A DNA stretch of 64,000 nt from Lytechinus variegatus (Eukaryota; Echinodermata; Echinoidea; Temnopleuroida; Toxopneustidae): the NCBI RefSeq assembly GCF_018143015.1, contig NC_054758.1:2414501-2478500 (forward strand), written 5' to 3'. The notes under the pieces were generated by a model that was given only the letters and a program-made list of their open reading frames with translations, was not told the DNA's origin and made no database searches. The position numbers and the translations under genes were made by a program. Every line of letters starts with the position of its first letter. Position 1 is the stretch's first letter. Of the stretch, positions 47,401 to 56,313 are shown in pieces.

Positions 47401-50400
47401 AAGTTATGCACTTTCTTGAAATGGGCCCCAATTTATTCCCGCCGGCCCACCCCCTGAAAAAAAATTATGCAACAAATCCAACATCGTTAAATGAACATTT
47501 TTAAGTTTTGTAGAAGGCAAATTTAGGCCTAAATATGAAAGATTAATATTTTCAAGATTTCATATATAAATAATCTTGAAACCCGATTCCTACTCGACTG
47601 CACACAGAGAAATCTTGGAGCGGGGTGGCTCGGCTGTGGACGCTCTCATTACATCGCAGCTATGTATCGGCCTTGTGAATGCTCAGAGCTCTGGTCTGGG
47701 CGGCGGCTTCTTCATGGTCATTTATGACGCAGCCAGCAAATCGTCTCACTTCATCGATGCCAGAGAGACGGCGCCCTCAGGGGCCAATTGGGGTTTCGTC
47801 ACTCATCGACTTGCAACTGGCTCGCAGACGGGTAATTATTTGAAGGGTCTATAGTTTCAGATTTATCAATTAAGAATGATAATACCATACTGTCATTTGA
47901 GCTGATAATTATTTTAAGAGTGATATGTGATATGAAACTTTGAAAATAATCAAGCGGTAAATTTGTAACGTGAATGACCCTTCTGTGGAAGACTAGTGAT
48001 CTTTAACGGACGTTTTGTGTAATTTGACATTTTGTTTTCCATAGGCGACTCTGTTATAGGATTGTATATTCTTACATCTTTATTTAAGGTATCAATTCAA
48101 CAGCTATTCCTGGAGAAGTGCGCGGTCTATGGGACGCTCACCAAAAGTATGGAAAGCTACCGTGGGAGGATCTGTTTAAACCAGTGATTGAACTGGCTGA
48201 AAAAGGATACCGTGCTACTTCGCATCTCGAGGATACGTTACGGAAGATGGTGGAGGTTAAACCGCTGAGCGAATATGAGGGACAATGGTAAGTAATCTGC
48301 TCTGTGAAAATCACAGTGTATCCAATGTGTTCATAATGTGTCAAGTCTGTTCAGTGTGTCCAGTGTGTATACAGTGTGTCCAGAATGCGCTTAGTGTGTA
48401 CACAGTGTGTCCTCTGTGTTAACAATGTGTTCAGTGAGTACACAGTGTGTTTAGTGTGTCTATGGTGTGTGTTCCCAGTGTGTCCAGTGTGTTTACAGTG
48501 TACCTAGTGTGTCCAGTGTGTGTACAATGTGTACCCAATGTGTACACAATGTGCACACAGTGTGTACACAATGTGCATTTGTGTCCAGTGTGTACACAGT
48601 GTGTGTCCAGTGTGCCCGACCCCAGTTTGTTCACAGTGTGTCCGGGTGTCCAGTGTTTACATAGTGTGTGTCCAGTGTGTAACCAGTGTGTCCGTGTGTA
48701 CATAGTGTGTACACAGTGTGTTCACAGTGTATCTACGGTTTGTGTTCACAGAGTGTCCAGTGTGTTCACAGTGTGTCTAGTGTGTGCACACTGCACAGTG
48801 TGTTTATTGTGTGCACAATATGCCCAGTGTGTACACAGTGTGTACCCAGTGTGTGTCTGGTGTGTACATAGTGTGTCCAGTGTATTCACAGTGTCTCCAG
48901 TGTGTATTCAGTGTGGCCAGTGTTCACAGGTGTCCAGTGTGGTCACATTGTGTCCCGGTGTGTACACTGTGTGTCTAGTATGTTCGGGGAGTGCAACATA
49001 GTATGACATCATCTTGACTGATCACCTTTCGTTATGTCAAGAATTTAAACAACGTGAATGACATTTTCACATAGTGTTATGCATAAACAAACTGTGAAAA
49101 CTCTCATTATAGAGGTTTCAATAATGTGGATCACCTTCATACTGTTCAATTGTAATTTGTAAACAATATGAATAGTATTTGTACATGATCCATAGTGTAG
49201 ACACACTGTATAGTTAAACACAGTGTAGAAATGTATTCACACTGTTAAAACTTTGAGTATCAGCATAAATCACGTCTTCACAAATCAGATCACGATGCGA
49301 AAACTGTGAAAACACGGCGGGACACTGCATTGGTTTTTTTATGCTTTTTTTTTTAATCAGAGTAGTCTTTAAATCACTTCAGAAGAATGCATTTTCACTT
49401 CATTACTGGGTATCTCTTGATCTTCGACTGGACAATATTGCAGGATAAAAAGCCATTTCTATATTTTTGAAGTTACACCATAAAAATAAATATACCAAAA
49501 CGCCATCAACGTAAAAAGAAAAAAATACAAAATTTAAACTTGGGAAGTAATTGAATTATTGATATGACTGTTCAGTGCGTCCCTAAAATATCCTTCTGAC
49601 GTAGGGCTAAATTAATTCCAAAATGTGGTAGTATTCTCAATTAAATGTACAAGAGTGGAAAGCTCATTTCATGTTCTAAGTTTTCTAACTTCTATGAAAA
49701 TTGTCACTTCTCTCAGTTCAGCAGTTTTGAATTATTATTCTATAGCAGTGATGCACTTCATGTATTCACTACAATGGAATTAGTTTTGTAACAATATTTT
49801 TGCATCGAGTATGTTTTCACCAAATTGAAACAAAGTCATGTAATACGGAAAGCCATGTACTTAAATCTCGGCTATTACATAATCCATTTCCCTTACTTCA
49901 TTTATATAATTATAAATGATTCATTCTTCTTGATCCTTTTTCAAAGGGACATCTACTTAAATGAAGATGGAAGCTATAAACGCGAAGGGGATCTAGTAAA
50001 AAATATCGCCCTGGCAAACACACTGCGTGCAATATCAGTGAATGGATCAGACGAATTCTACACCGGAGCGACGGCAATGAAAATAGTTGACGAAGTGCAG
50101 GAATTAGGTAGGATTTGGGAAGTATACAGATAGAAGTAAAGAGCGAGGGGGAGGGAAAGACATAAAGAGAGAGAGAGGGGGGGGGTGTGAATGAGTAAAA
50201 GGAAAATGATAGTGATTGCGCGTTCAAGGAAAGTTTGTCTTAAAAATCACAGAAATGGCACTGGGAACATTTTTTAATCGGGGTACAGATGTAAATAGGA
50301 CATATAAAGAAGGGTTTACTACAAAATGAAGGTTATTTCGTCCAGAGAAATCGGACAAGCCAAAAAAGGGAAATCTTTTATAACGGAGGGAAATATTATA

Positions 50401-53400
50401 GGCCCAAATCTCAACTGTAGAGTCACGTTGGATAAGCACAAACGTCGATATTTTTAAGCACTTATATTAATTTTATGCTCGTTTGATTTTTTTTAGGCGG
50501 CATCCTGACAATGAGGGATCTTAGCAGTTATTCAACCCGATCAGGTCCGGCAGTGACGTCACCTGTCGGTGAGGATATGATATTACTAGCGCCCCCATCG
50601 CCGTCAGGGGGTCCAGTGCTACAGTTTATTGTCAACGTCATGCAGTGTAAGTGTCAAAGACTTCTCAGACATTCACTGCAAAAGTGTTTGTGTTAATTTA
50701 ATACCATCCCGGTATTTATATCGGAAGGACCAAGGAAGTGTTAAAAGAACACCAGTTAAGAATCAAACCGATATTGTTTCAACACTGATTGGTATAGCTT
50801 AAATCCGTATCTGGTGTTAGCCTGACGTCAGTCTGGTGTTGTTTCAATGCCTCCCTGATGTTTTCCTCTATACACTTAGCTACATGGGTGGTGTTTAATG
50901 AACACCAGTGTTCTCGTAGTGTAGGAGGCTTCCGACAGTGCTTTTTCGGAAAGCAGTCATCCTTCATCAACACTTTGGTGTTTGGATTATTTGCTCAACG
51001 GCACACGACGGATTCAAGAACATAGAAAATGTGTTGTCGAATGCCATTCATGACAATGAACTACCAAGAGTCTGGACAAACGACACTCATATGCATTGTT
51101 TCGTCAGTTCCGAAACTTAGCCGGGAGGAAATTGTTGTTCCGGTCGACCAATTTTGACAAAGAACTCTCAGTTGTTTTTGTCATTTGATGGGCATGTTCA
51201 ATGTCTTTACTATAGTCATGAATCCGTCACGCGTTGCGCTGTGAAAACTACATTGAAACGCCGCACAGAGTGGCTCAATCACTCCATTCTTTTTATTAAT
51301 GTTGACAGTTAAACGTGTTAAGGTATGATGTAACTGCTTGATCATTTTCAGAACAAATATTTTCAGGTTTCTCTCCATCCTCCTATTGTGCATTAACTTC
51401 TTTTTTTTTTACTCATTTCCGCAGCATTTAATTTAACACATGAAGATTTTATACCTGGTCCGAATCTGGTCACAACTTATCACCGATTTCTAGAAGCCAG
51501 TCGCTTTGGGTTCGGTTTGAGAAGTAGGATAGGGGATAAGGAAACCCCAGATGTACAGCAGGTAAGTCATTTCAGCTAGTGCAAAGCTACAGCTAAAGCA
51601 CATTTTCGCACTACAACGCATAACAAGTTCGAGAACACAGTAAATGTATTGAAATTACTTGTCAGCTAAAAATCAACAGGGGCCCGTTGCAGAAAGAGTT
51701 GCTTTTAAACGCAAGTCAAAAAATCAATCGCAAGTCAAAAATGCGCGCTGTTGATTGGTTGAAAATCAAGTTGCGCGTGATTTTTAGAGTTGCGACTGAT
51801 TGCAACTCTTTCTGCAACGGGCCCCAAATGGGATGCCTTTGCCGGAAATTGATGAACCGGAACAGCATTTTCATTTTTTGTTTAGGAAGTGACCAAAATG
51901 CAAAATGTGTCATTTGTCCAGAGTCCTGGGCGCTGTTGTACAAAGAGTTACGATTGATCCGATCAATCGCAACTATGGACGGCCAGCAACGTCAACATTT
52001 ATTATGCATGTTTCTTCAAAATATTTTCTAGCTGTGATGTATATTCATGTATTCATTGTTCCCTTGAAAATTCACTGCGCTTCTCTTTGCATAAAAAGGA
52101 CATTAGATGCAAATTTTTCGTAGAAAAAAATATGACACTAATGGATTTCCATAGAGTTACGATTGATCGGATCAATCGTAACTCTTTGTACCACATGGCC
52201 CAGGACTCCAGGACGAAACTGCTGTTTTGATTGACCAAGTTTCGACAAAAACTTCTTGGCTGTTCATTGTCATGTTGGGCATTTTACAATACATTTTCGA
52301 TGTTCTTGAATCTGTCATGCGTTGTGAAAGCGAAAACTCTCCATTGCGACTCTTGCAACTCTTTTTTGCGAAATTGATTATGATGATTGTTTTAATTTCA
52401 GGAATTCGAAATGTCCTTGTACTGTTTTTAGGGAAACTAGTTTCAAAGTTCATTCACACGTGAAATACTATTTTAATTGTCATCGTTATCATCATATCCT
52501 TCTTCTGCTTCTTTCTTCTTCTTTTTTCTTCTCCTTCTCCTGCTTCTTTTGTTCTTTCTTCATCTTCTTGTTCTTCTTCTTTTCTTCTTTCTTTCTTCTT
52601 CTTTCTTCTTCTTCTTCTACATCACCATCATCGTCATAATTACTACCACCACTGCCTTCATCATCACCACCATTCTTATCATAATCGTGATTACCATCAT
52701 CACTTCCTCCGTCGTTCATTCATTCGTCATCACTACCATCATCATTATCACAACATTATCACTATCATCATCATTATCATACCACCATCGTCATCGCCAC
52801 TCTTACCATAAGCATTATCATCGTCGTTGTCATCCAGTGGCGGACCGTGACCTGGAGGAGACAATGATTGGAGGGGCACTGTATTGTTTGTGAACAATGC
52901 TGTGCCCCTCCAATGCTCTGTCTCCTCCGTGTTACGGTTATCATCACCATTACTACTACAACCACCACCATCATAATCATCGTCACAGTCGTCATCATCA
53001 TCATCACCATCATCAGCAGCAGCATTATCATCATCATCATGATATCTCAATCTCCATGCACGCCGCCATCATCATCACTTTTTTGTTTAATGCAATCACC
53101 TTTTCCAAACTGTTTTATTTAGGCATTAGATGCCCTTGGATCTCTTGAGTATGCCCGTCAAGTAGCGGCTTCAATTCCTACTAACCGTGTTTATTCTACG
53201 AACTCAAGCTATTACAACGTCATACCCCAAGTTACCACTACCCTAGGCGGTACGAGTCACGTTAGTGTACTCGCAGAAAATGGCGATGCGGCATCATCTA
53301 CTACATCTGTCAATTACAGGTGATCCATTATACCCTTTTCCTCCCCCCTCCGATTTCCCATATAATCTGTCTCCCTGCAAAAAATTGTCTCTCAATCACC

Positions 53401-56216
53401 ATTGTGCCAAAGGCCAAAGTCAAGGTCAATGCAAAGGATTTACGCCTGAGACCAACGACAAGGACTAGACTACCGAGACCAAAACCAATGAGTAGATGAG
53501 ACCAAAGCCAAGGACTACATGTCTGAGACCAAAGGAAAGGACTAGATGTCCTAGACCGAAACCAAGGACTATACATGTACGTCCAAGACCAAATGCAAGG
53601 ATGAGACGCCCAAGACTAAAGGCAAGGGCTATATGTCAAATACCAAAGGCAAGGACTAAATGTTCGAGACGAAAGGCAAGGCCTAGACGTCCGAAGCCAA
53701 AGGCAGGACTAGACGTCTTGAGATCAAATGCAAAGTCTATACGTCCGAAACCAAAGGCACGACACGACGTCCGAGACTCCAAGTTCACATTTTTTTCTGG
53801 ATACCGAGGCCAAGTCTATAGAAACACATCACTGCTCTTTGTTACTCTCACCCCCTTCTCTCTCTCTTTCTCTTTCTCACTTTATCCTCGTATGTTTGTG
53901 ACGTTATGCTATTTTGTCAATACGAATACGTCAAGCAAAATGAAGGGTCCATGTTTGATATTTCAATGACAATATTTAAAAATCTATTGGAATAATTGGA
54001 TTTGCCTGGTTCAGGGTTTTTGGTCAGTGAAGATCACCAACAAAGCTAACCATTCAAGAGTATAGTAAAGCTGATTCTCATTCAATTTGGATAGCATGAA
54101 ATGACTTTGAACGATAATGCATATCATTATTGACAACTCATTTTCATTCGGTGATTTTTGTTGTTTTATTTTTCACAATAACTATTGAGATTATATGAAA
54201 AAGTACAAAACGTCTTTAAAAGCCAGGATGGTATGTGGTAGTGCTCAGTGGCGGACCGTGACCCCGAGAAGACAAAGCATTGGGGGGGGGGGCACGGCAT
54301 TGTTCACAAACAATGCAGTGCCCCCCCCAATGCTTTGTCTCCTCCGGGTCACGGTCCGCTACTGGTAGTGCTGTCGACATCTCAAAGTCAACTCAGATTC
54401 TGCATAAACTTTTTTTTAACACTTAATTATGGAACACCCGATGTGAAACAAAATGGAAAACGTTTACCCTGTGTAGGTTGGTTGATTTTATTTCTCAATT
54501 TCATTGCGTGAGTCGCAAATTTATATACAATGTATAAACGTACCAAACGTTAATATTCCCCTTTTGTGTTTGTTAATGCATGATAACCATGATAAGTGGA
54601 CAGTACACTGGCAGAGAAACGTAATGCCAATACTTTCCAATTTAATGTAATTTTGTCCTCCATACAGATTTGGGAGTAAGGTCCGCTCACCGTCTACAGG
54701 CATCATTTACAACAACGACATGTCCGATTTTAGCTACGATCCTACTTCCCCTAATTATGTCGCTCCTGGGAAGCGCCCTCTCTCGTCGATGTCTGGTTCT
54801 ATAGTTGTCGGCAAAGATGGTCACGTGAGGTTGGTGGAGGGGAGCGCGGGAAGCAAGAAAATCATTACGATGAATGCGTGGGTAAGGGGATCAATCAATT
54901 TTTATGAGATATTTGACTCGCTTACTCATAATAATGTAGGGAACAATATCAACTGAAAGATTTTGTAAAATAAAAACAAATTTATGTGAAATCTTAAATG
55001 CAGTGATTAGGTGCGCAGTCTCGGGGAACACCTTCATACTTATATGATATCCAACAGTAGCAAATGTTTAAGACCAAAAAGAAACTAGTTTAATTCTATG
55101 GAGGAGCATTCCGTGTACTTGTTGTATTTATGTGAGTATTCCTGTTCTTCACCAAACGTCCTTGTACTTCCAACATTTTAATAAGATTTTCACGGAAGGA
55201 ATTGTGTCAGACAAAAAGGATTGGTCATTTGAATATGTTAGCCAATAAAGTAGCTCAGTTTAAGGAGATTTTTGTTTCATAGAAAATGATCCATTTTTTA
55301 TTTATATGGACGATCCATCAGGTTATTTTAAGTACGATGCTAGGTCAGATGCCCCTCTCACAAGCTATCGACGGAAAGCTGATTCACGCTGAGCTAAGAC
55401 CCGAAATATATGAAGTTTATGAGAGTGGTTTTGATCAGGTATGTTGTGTTCGAAATCTTTTATTTCTTTTTTCATTTCTTCTTTTTTTAAATACTTTTTT
55501 AGAGATCTATGCCCATATTTATGGCCATGGTAACAAATATACCCGGTCAGTTTAAGATATACATTTTCATTCATTCGTTTGTATTGCCGAACTCAAAGCG
55601 TACAAGATTTGTATCTTTTATGTTTTCTTATTAAATCATTGTGAAGATGAGATATACATAAGCTTTGTTTGATATGACGTTATTTTATCCATATCTGATT
55701 GAGTGAATATTAATTTAATGAACATAAAAAATGTAAAACATTGCCCATTTGAGTTTTTTTTAACTGATATGACGTTATTTTATCCATATCTGATTGAGTG
55801 AATATTAATTTAATGAACATGAAAAATGTAAAACATTGTCCAATTTGAGTTTTTGGAAACTGTCTAGTAGTTGTCGATAATCTCTCTGAGGGATAAATTT
55901 TCTTGTACTTATACACTGTTAGTATGCAGTAGAAAACAAACACGGGCCCTAATTTAACTTAAAACGTAATATTGAACATTGAACGCCTTGTTTCTACAAA
56001 ATTTCCTTCAGGGAAGAATTCAAAGATGATTTTGATTGAACAGAGTTCACCTATTTGTATCATATCTAGGACATGATTGATCAGCTGACGGCACTGGGCC
56101 ATGACTTGAACGAGCAGACAACGATATATGGTGTTATACAAGGTATACTGAAATCAGACGAAACCATTTTTGCGTATTCAGACCCCCGGAAAGGAGGAAA
56201 ATCTTCAGGGTACTGA
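38239..56216 (+). CDS. Gamma-glutamyltransferase (glutathione hydrolase), GGT1/5-like, multi-exon
   Basis: An ectoenzyme that cleaves the gamma-glutamyl bond of glutathione and conjugates. Shared exons: 46367-46573, 47608-47831, 48089-48287, 49947-50107, 50497-50646, 51425-51561, 53123-53319, 54668-54881, 55322-55438, 56070-56216. First exon is either 38239-38450 or 44674-44855. Every junction has GT-AG and keeps frame, giving 654 or 644 residues (human GGT1 is 569; the excess is a cytoplasmic tail). In the 654-residue numbering: membrane segment about 78-99, substrate-site Arg192, self-cleavage and nucleophile Thr474, Asn494, Asp516, Ser535-Ser536, and a GGKSSGY end. The Cys135/Cys159 pair is kept. 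Oddities: the second Gly of the oxyanion Gly-Gly is Ser558, and the partners of a second human disulphide are absent. Activity is likely but not proven. Confidence 0.93.
39044..39240. mobile_element. Hairpin MITE, family E copy 1
   Basis: The left end (AAGGCCTGGTCACACCGCCC) is mirrored at the right (GGGCGGTGTGCCCATGCCTTT). Inner GGAGCGGTCGTGGAGCGG and CCGCTCCACGACCGCTCC blocks pair. The centre has GGGTCGAATTTCGCT. Confidence 0.85.
39254..39522 (+). mobile_element. tRNA-derived SINE followed by (ATT)n
   Basis: The tRNA-like head has a box-A-like TGGTCTATAGTGGTTAGGA and a box-B-like AAGTTCGACTCCC, ending in CAGCCATGGCG. The body contains CTGCACTCAACCCAGATGAG and TGCCCAGTAGGAACAG, then runs into an ATT/ATC microsatellite (about 39523-39625). 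Arms do not fold into a clean tRNA. Confidence 0.7.
40401..40546. mobile_element. Hairpin MITE, family B copy 2
   Basis: The left end GGGGCCCGTTGCAAAAAGAG is mirrored by CTTTCTGCAACGTGCCC. The interior has GCGCTGTTGATTGGTTG. It lies about 300 bp from copy 3. Confidence 0.9.
40704..41330 (-). mobile_element. tRNA-derived SINE, split by a MITE
   Basis: Read on the - strand from about 41325: a tRNA-like head (GTTGTCTCAGTCGGTAGTC as box A, GTGGGTTCGAGTCCACCC as box B) is followed by a long body. It ends in a tail containing GGGCGCTATATAAATGCTG and ATCATCATCATC near 40704-40750. The family B MITE at 40847-40993 lies inside the body. Confidence 0.75.
40847..40993. mobile_element. Hairpin MITE, family B copy 3
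   Basis: GGGGTCCGTTGCAGAAAGAG is mirrored by CTTTCTGCAACGGGACCC; the interior is the same as in other family B copies. It sits inside the SINE body. Confidence 0.9.
41817..42291 (+). pseudogene. Non-LTR retrotransposon fragment (C-terminal end of ORF2), frameshifted
   Basis: The first frame (41817 to about 41975) reads VKDILDRCGMSNLW and then WVKSTVSLRLDD. A shift follows, and the second frame continues with ELCKYRCGNHRLPVANGRY and a Cys/His cluster (CTLCDSHEPGDEFHFVLNCP), ending near 42291. This layout is typical of the region after the reverse transcriptase in invertebrate LINEs. No reverse transcriptase core is present, so it is a dead 5'-truncated copy. Confidence 0.7.
42292..43108. other. 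Intronic DNA after LINE fragment
   Basis: A T-rich stretch at about 42412-42445 and G/C homopolymers at about 42972 and 43012. Frames of about 90 codons near 42330-42620 lack motifs. Confidence 0.45.
43109..43298. mobile_element. Hairpin MITE, family E copy 2
   Basis: Ends TTAATGGTCACACCGCCCGA and TCGGGCGGTGTGGCCTTAA; the centre matches the copy at 39044 (GGGTCGAATTTCGCT). A further short fragment of the same end lies just to the left (about 43080-43112). Confidence 0.85.
43530..43800. mobile_element. Truncated TTAA-type hairpin element
   Basis: Starts TTAAAGGACAAGTTCACCCC and follows element 4 (31175) through TTGATTTGAAT and the CATGTGAAACGAAGT block. The matching right end is missing. Confidence 0.65.
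44674..44855 (+). CDS. GGT alternative first exon B
   Basis: ATG at 44674, 60 codons and two bases, then a GTAGGA donor. It encodes a basic cytoplasmic tail (start MASIRKRSQRAGQENGAKC) and joins 46367 by completing an Arg codon. If exon A were spliced to an acceptor just upstream of this ATG (after TTGTTTCTAG), the frame would hit a stop, so A and B are alternatives and not consecutive exons. Confidence 0.6.
45290..46180 (+). pseudogene. Non-LTR retrotransposon remnant with reverse transcriptase motifs
   Basis: Broken frames give, in order, SGVPQGTVVGPLLFLAYI, a frameshift, INDNPSG, then IRFLADDCNVL. These are the reverse transcriptase blocks leading to the catalytic Ala-Asp-Asp motif. YLGVELSWDLFWKTHID follows, then HRAARFTLKDYSRESSVTEM and LKWDTLKVRR. 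The order fits CR1/jockey-type LINEs. Several frameshifts and stops, and no endonuclease domain: a dead copy in the GGT intron. Confidence 0.8.
46367..46573 (+). CDS. GGT exon 2 (membrane anchor)
   Basis: Preceded by a TTTCTTTCAAATTGCAG acceptor. It encodes FGGSWKCC, a ~22-residue hydrophobic segment, a short polar stalk, and AAVVTDTEICSIMGK. This is the start of the GGT ectodomain with the first conserved Cys. A GTAAGTA donor follows. Confidence 0.9.
46605..46765. repeat. Dispersed repeat, copy 2 of 2
   Basis: Matches 5155-5310 and sits about 30 bases after the exon 2 donor. It ends in a palindrome around CTGACGTCAGAG. Confidence 0.75.
47126..47263. mobile_element. Small hairpin element
   Basis: ATGGAAAGCCAAGCT near 47151 is mirrored by AGCTTGGCTTTCCAT near 47234, with weaker flanking complementarity. 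The ~70-bp loop has no features. Confidence 0.5.
47608..47831 (+). CDS. GGT exon 3 (substrate-binding Arg)
   Basis: Encodes EILERGGSAVDALITSQLC, then a Gly-rich SSGLGGGFF strand and IDARETAPSG. The RETAP Arg (192) corresponds to human Arg107, which binds the gamma-glutamyl carboxylate. Confidence 0.93.
48089..48287 (+). CDS. GGT exon 4
   Basis: Encodes the STAIPGEVRGLWDAHQKYG and LPWEDLFKPVIELAEKGY blocks conserved across the family. Acceptor TTTATTTAAG, donor GTAAGT. Confidence 0.93.
48300..49000. repeat. CAGTGTGT-type satellite in GGT intron
   Basis: About 700 bp of imperfect 6-12-bp units built on CAGTGTGT, with TCC, TACA, TTCA or TACC spacers. It starts within about 15 bases of the exon 4 donor. 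A 184-codon frame across it is a repeat artefact rich in Cys and Val. Confidence 0.9.
49947..50107 (+). CDS. GGT exon 5
   Basis: Encodes DIYLNEDGSYKREGDLVKN and then TLRAISVNGSDEFYTGATA, the GGT segment before the GG-I-L/T-M strand. NGS is a possible N-glycosylation site. Confidence 0.93.
50497..50646 (+). CDS. GGT exon 6
   Basis: Encodes GGILTMRDLSSYSTRSGPAV and PPSPSGGPVLQFIVNVMQ, a conserved core stretch of the large subunit. Confidence 0.93.
51425..51561 (+). CDS. GGT exon 7
   Basis: Encodes FNLTHEDF and TTYHRFLEASRFGFGLRSRI, the helix conserved as TYHR(I/F)(V/L)EA in the family. It ends in phase 0 at DVQQ. Confidence 0.93.
51679..51825. mobile_element. Hairpin MITE, family B copy 4
   Basis: GGGGCCCGTTGCAGAAAGAG is mirrored by CTTTCTGCAACGGGCCCC. 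It lies about 120 bases after the exon 7 donor. Confidence 0.92.
51921..52208. mobile_element. MITE with ~55-bp terminal inverted repeats
   Basis: The left end (GAGTCCTGGGCGCTGTTGTA, then CAAAGAGTTACGATTGATCC) is mirrored at the right (GGATCAATCGTAACTCTTTG, then CATGGCCCAGGACTC). Each arm also contains a GATTGATCCGATCAATC palindrome. Confidence 0.85.
52475..53060. repeat. TTC and ATC microsatellite block
   Basis: Polypyrimidine TTC/TTCT repeats at about 52497-52620, then ATC/ACC triplets to about 53045. A hairpin element at 52835-52940 is inserted in the ATC part. Confidence 0.85.
52835..52940. mobile_element. Short perfect-hairpin element, copy 1
   Basis: CAGTGGCGGACCGTGACCTG at the left is partly mirrored by CCGTGTTACGGT at the right. 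The inner GGAGGGGCAC and TTGTTTGTGAACAA blocks pair. It is a relative of 54246-54365. Confidence 0.75.
53123..53319 (+). CDS. GGT exon 8 (catalytic Thr)
   Basis: Encodes the subunit-junction loop and LGGTSHVSVLAENGDAASST. The Thr at 53252-53254 corresponds to human Thr381, the residue that cleaves the precursor and then acts as nucleophile. SVN (Asn494) matches human Asn401. NSS in the loop is a possible glycosylation site. Confidence 0.95.
53400..53780. repeat. ~30-bp minisatellite in GGT intron
   Basis: About a dozen diverged units built on ACCAAAGGCAAGGACTAGA followed by CGTCCGAG. The 157-codon frame starting at 53496 reads as a 10-residue repeat rich in Arg, Lys and Pro because the unit is close to 30 bp. 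Confidence 0.85.
54246..54365. mobile_element. Short perfect-hairpin element, copy 2
   Basis: CAGTGGCGGACCGTGACCC is mirrored by GGGTCACGGTCCGCTACTG. The inner CAAAGCATTGGGGGG and GCATTGTTCACAAACAATGC blocks complete an almost continuous ~60-bp hairpin. Confidence 0.85.
54668..54881 (+). CDS. GGT exon 9 (active-site residues of small subunit)
   Basis: Encodes FGSKVRSPSTGIIYNNDMSD, then PGKRPLSSMSGSIVVGKDG and GSAGSKKIIT. Asp516 and Ser535-Ser536 match human Asp423 and Ser451-Ser452. Human Gly473-Gly474 align with Gly557-Ser558 here. Confidence 0.94.
55322..55438 (+). CDS. GGT exon 10
   Basis: Encodes MPLSQAIDGKLIHAELRPE, matching the family block in which a helix is followed by R-x-H-(N/x)-Q-L-x-P. 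Phase 0 at both ends. Confidence 0.9.
55673..55853. repeat. Direct tandem duplication, ~94-bp unit
   Basis: Two nearly identical copies starting at about 55673 and 55767 (GATATGACGTTATTTTATCC, then ATTGAGTGAATATTAATTTA), in the last GGT intron. Unrelated in sequence to the 94-bp hairpin array. Confidence 0.85.
56070..56216 (+). CDS. GGT terminal exon
   Basis: Encodes MIDQLTALGHDLNEQ, then a strand, FAYSDPRKGGKSSGY and the TGA stop at 56214-56216. The Asp-x-Arg-x-Gly-Gly...Gly-Tyr end is the usual C-terminus of active GGTs. Confidence 0.95.
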   Translation, partial: DMIDQLTALGHDLNEQTTIYGVIQGILKSDETIFAYSDPRKGGKSSGY

Positions 56217-56313
56217 GAACGGACTGAATTAGAAACGTAGTCTTCTTCTTTGCCATTTTTCTTGTCATTTACCTGAGGGTTGGGGGAGGGGGGGGGGGGG
56301 GTTGCAGGAGTTT

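Noticed and set aside
48447..49001. 184-codon Cys/Val-rich frame
   Set aside because: Encoded by the CAGTGTGT satellite within a GGT intron; overlapping frames look alike.
53496..53969. 157-codon Arg/Pro/Lys-rich frame
   Set aside because: Explained by the ~30-bp minisatellite unit.
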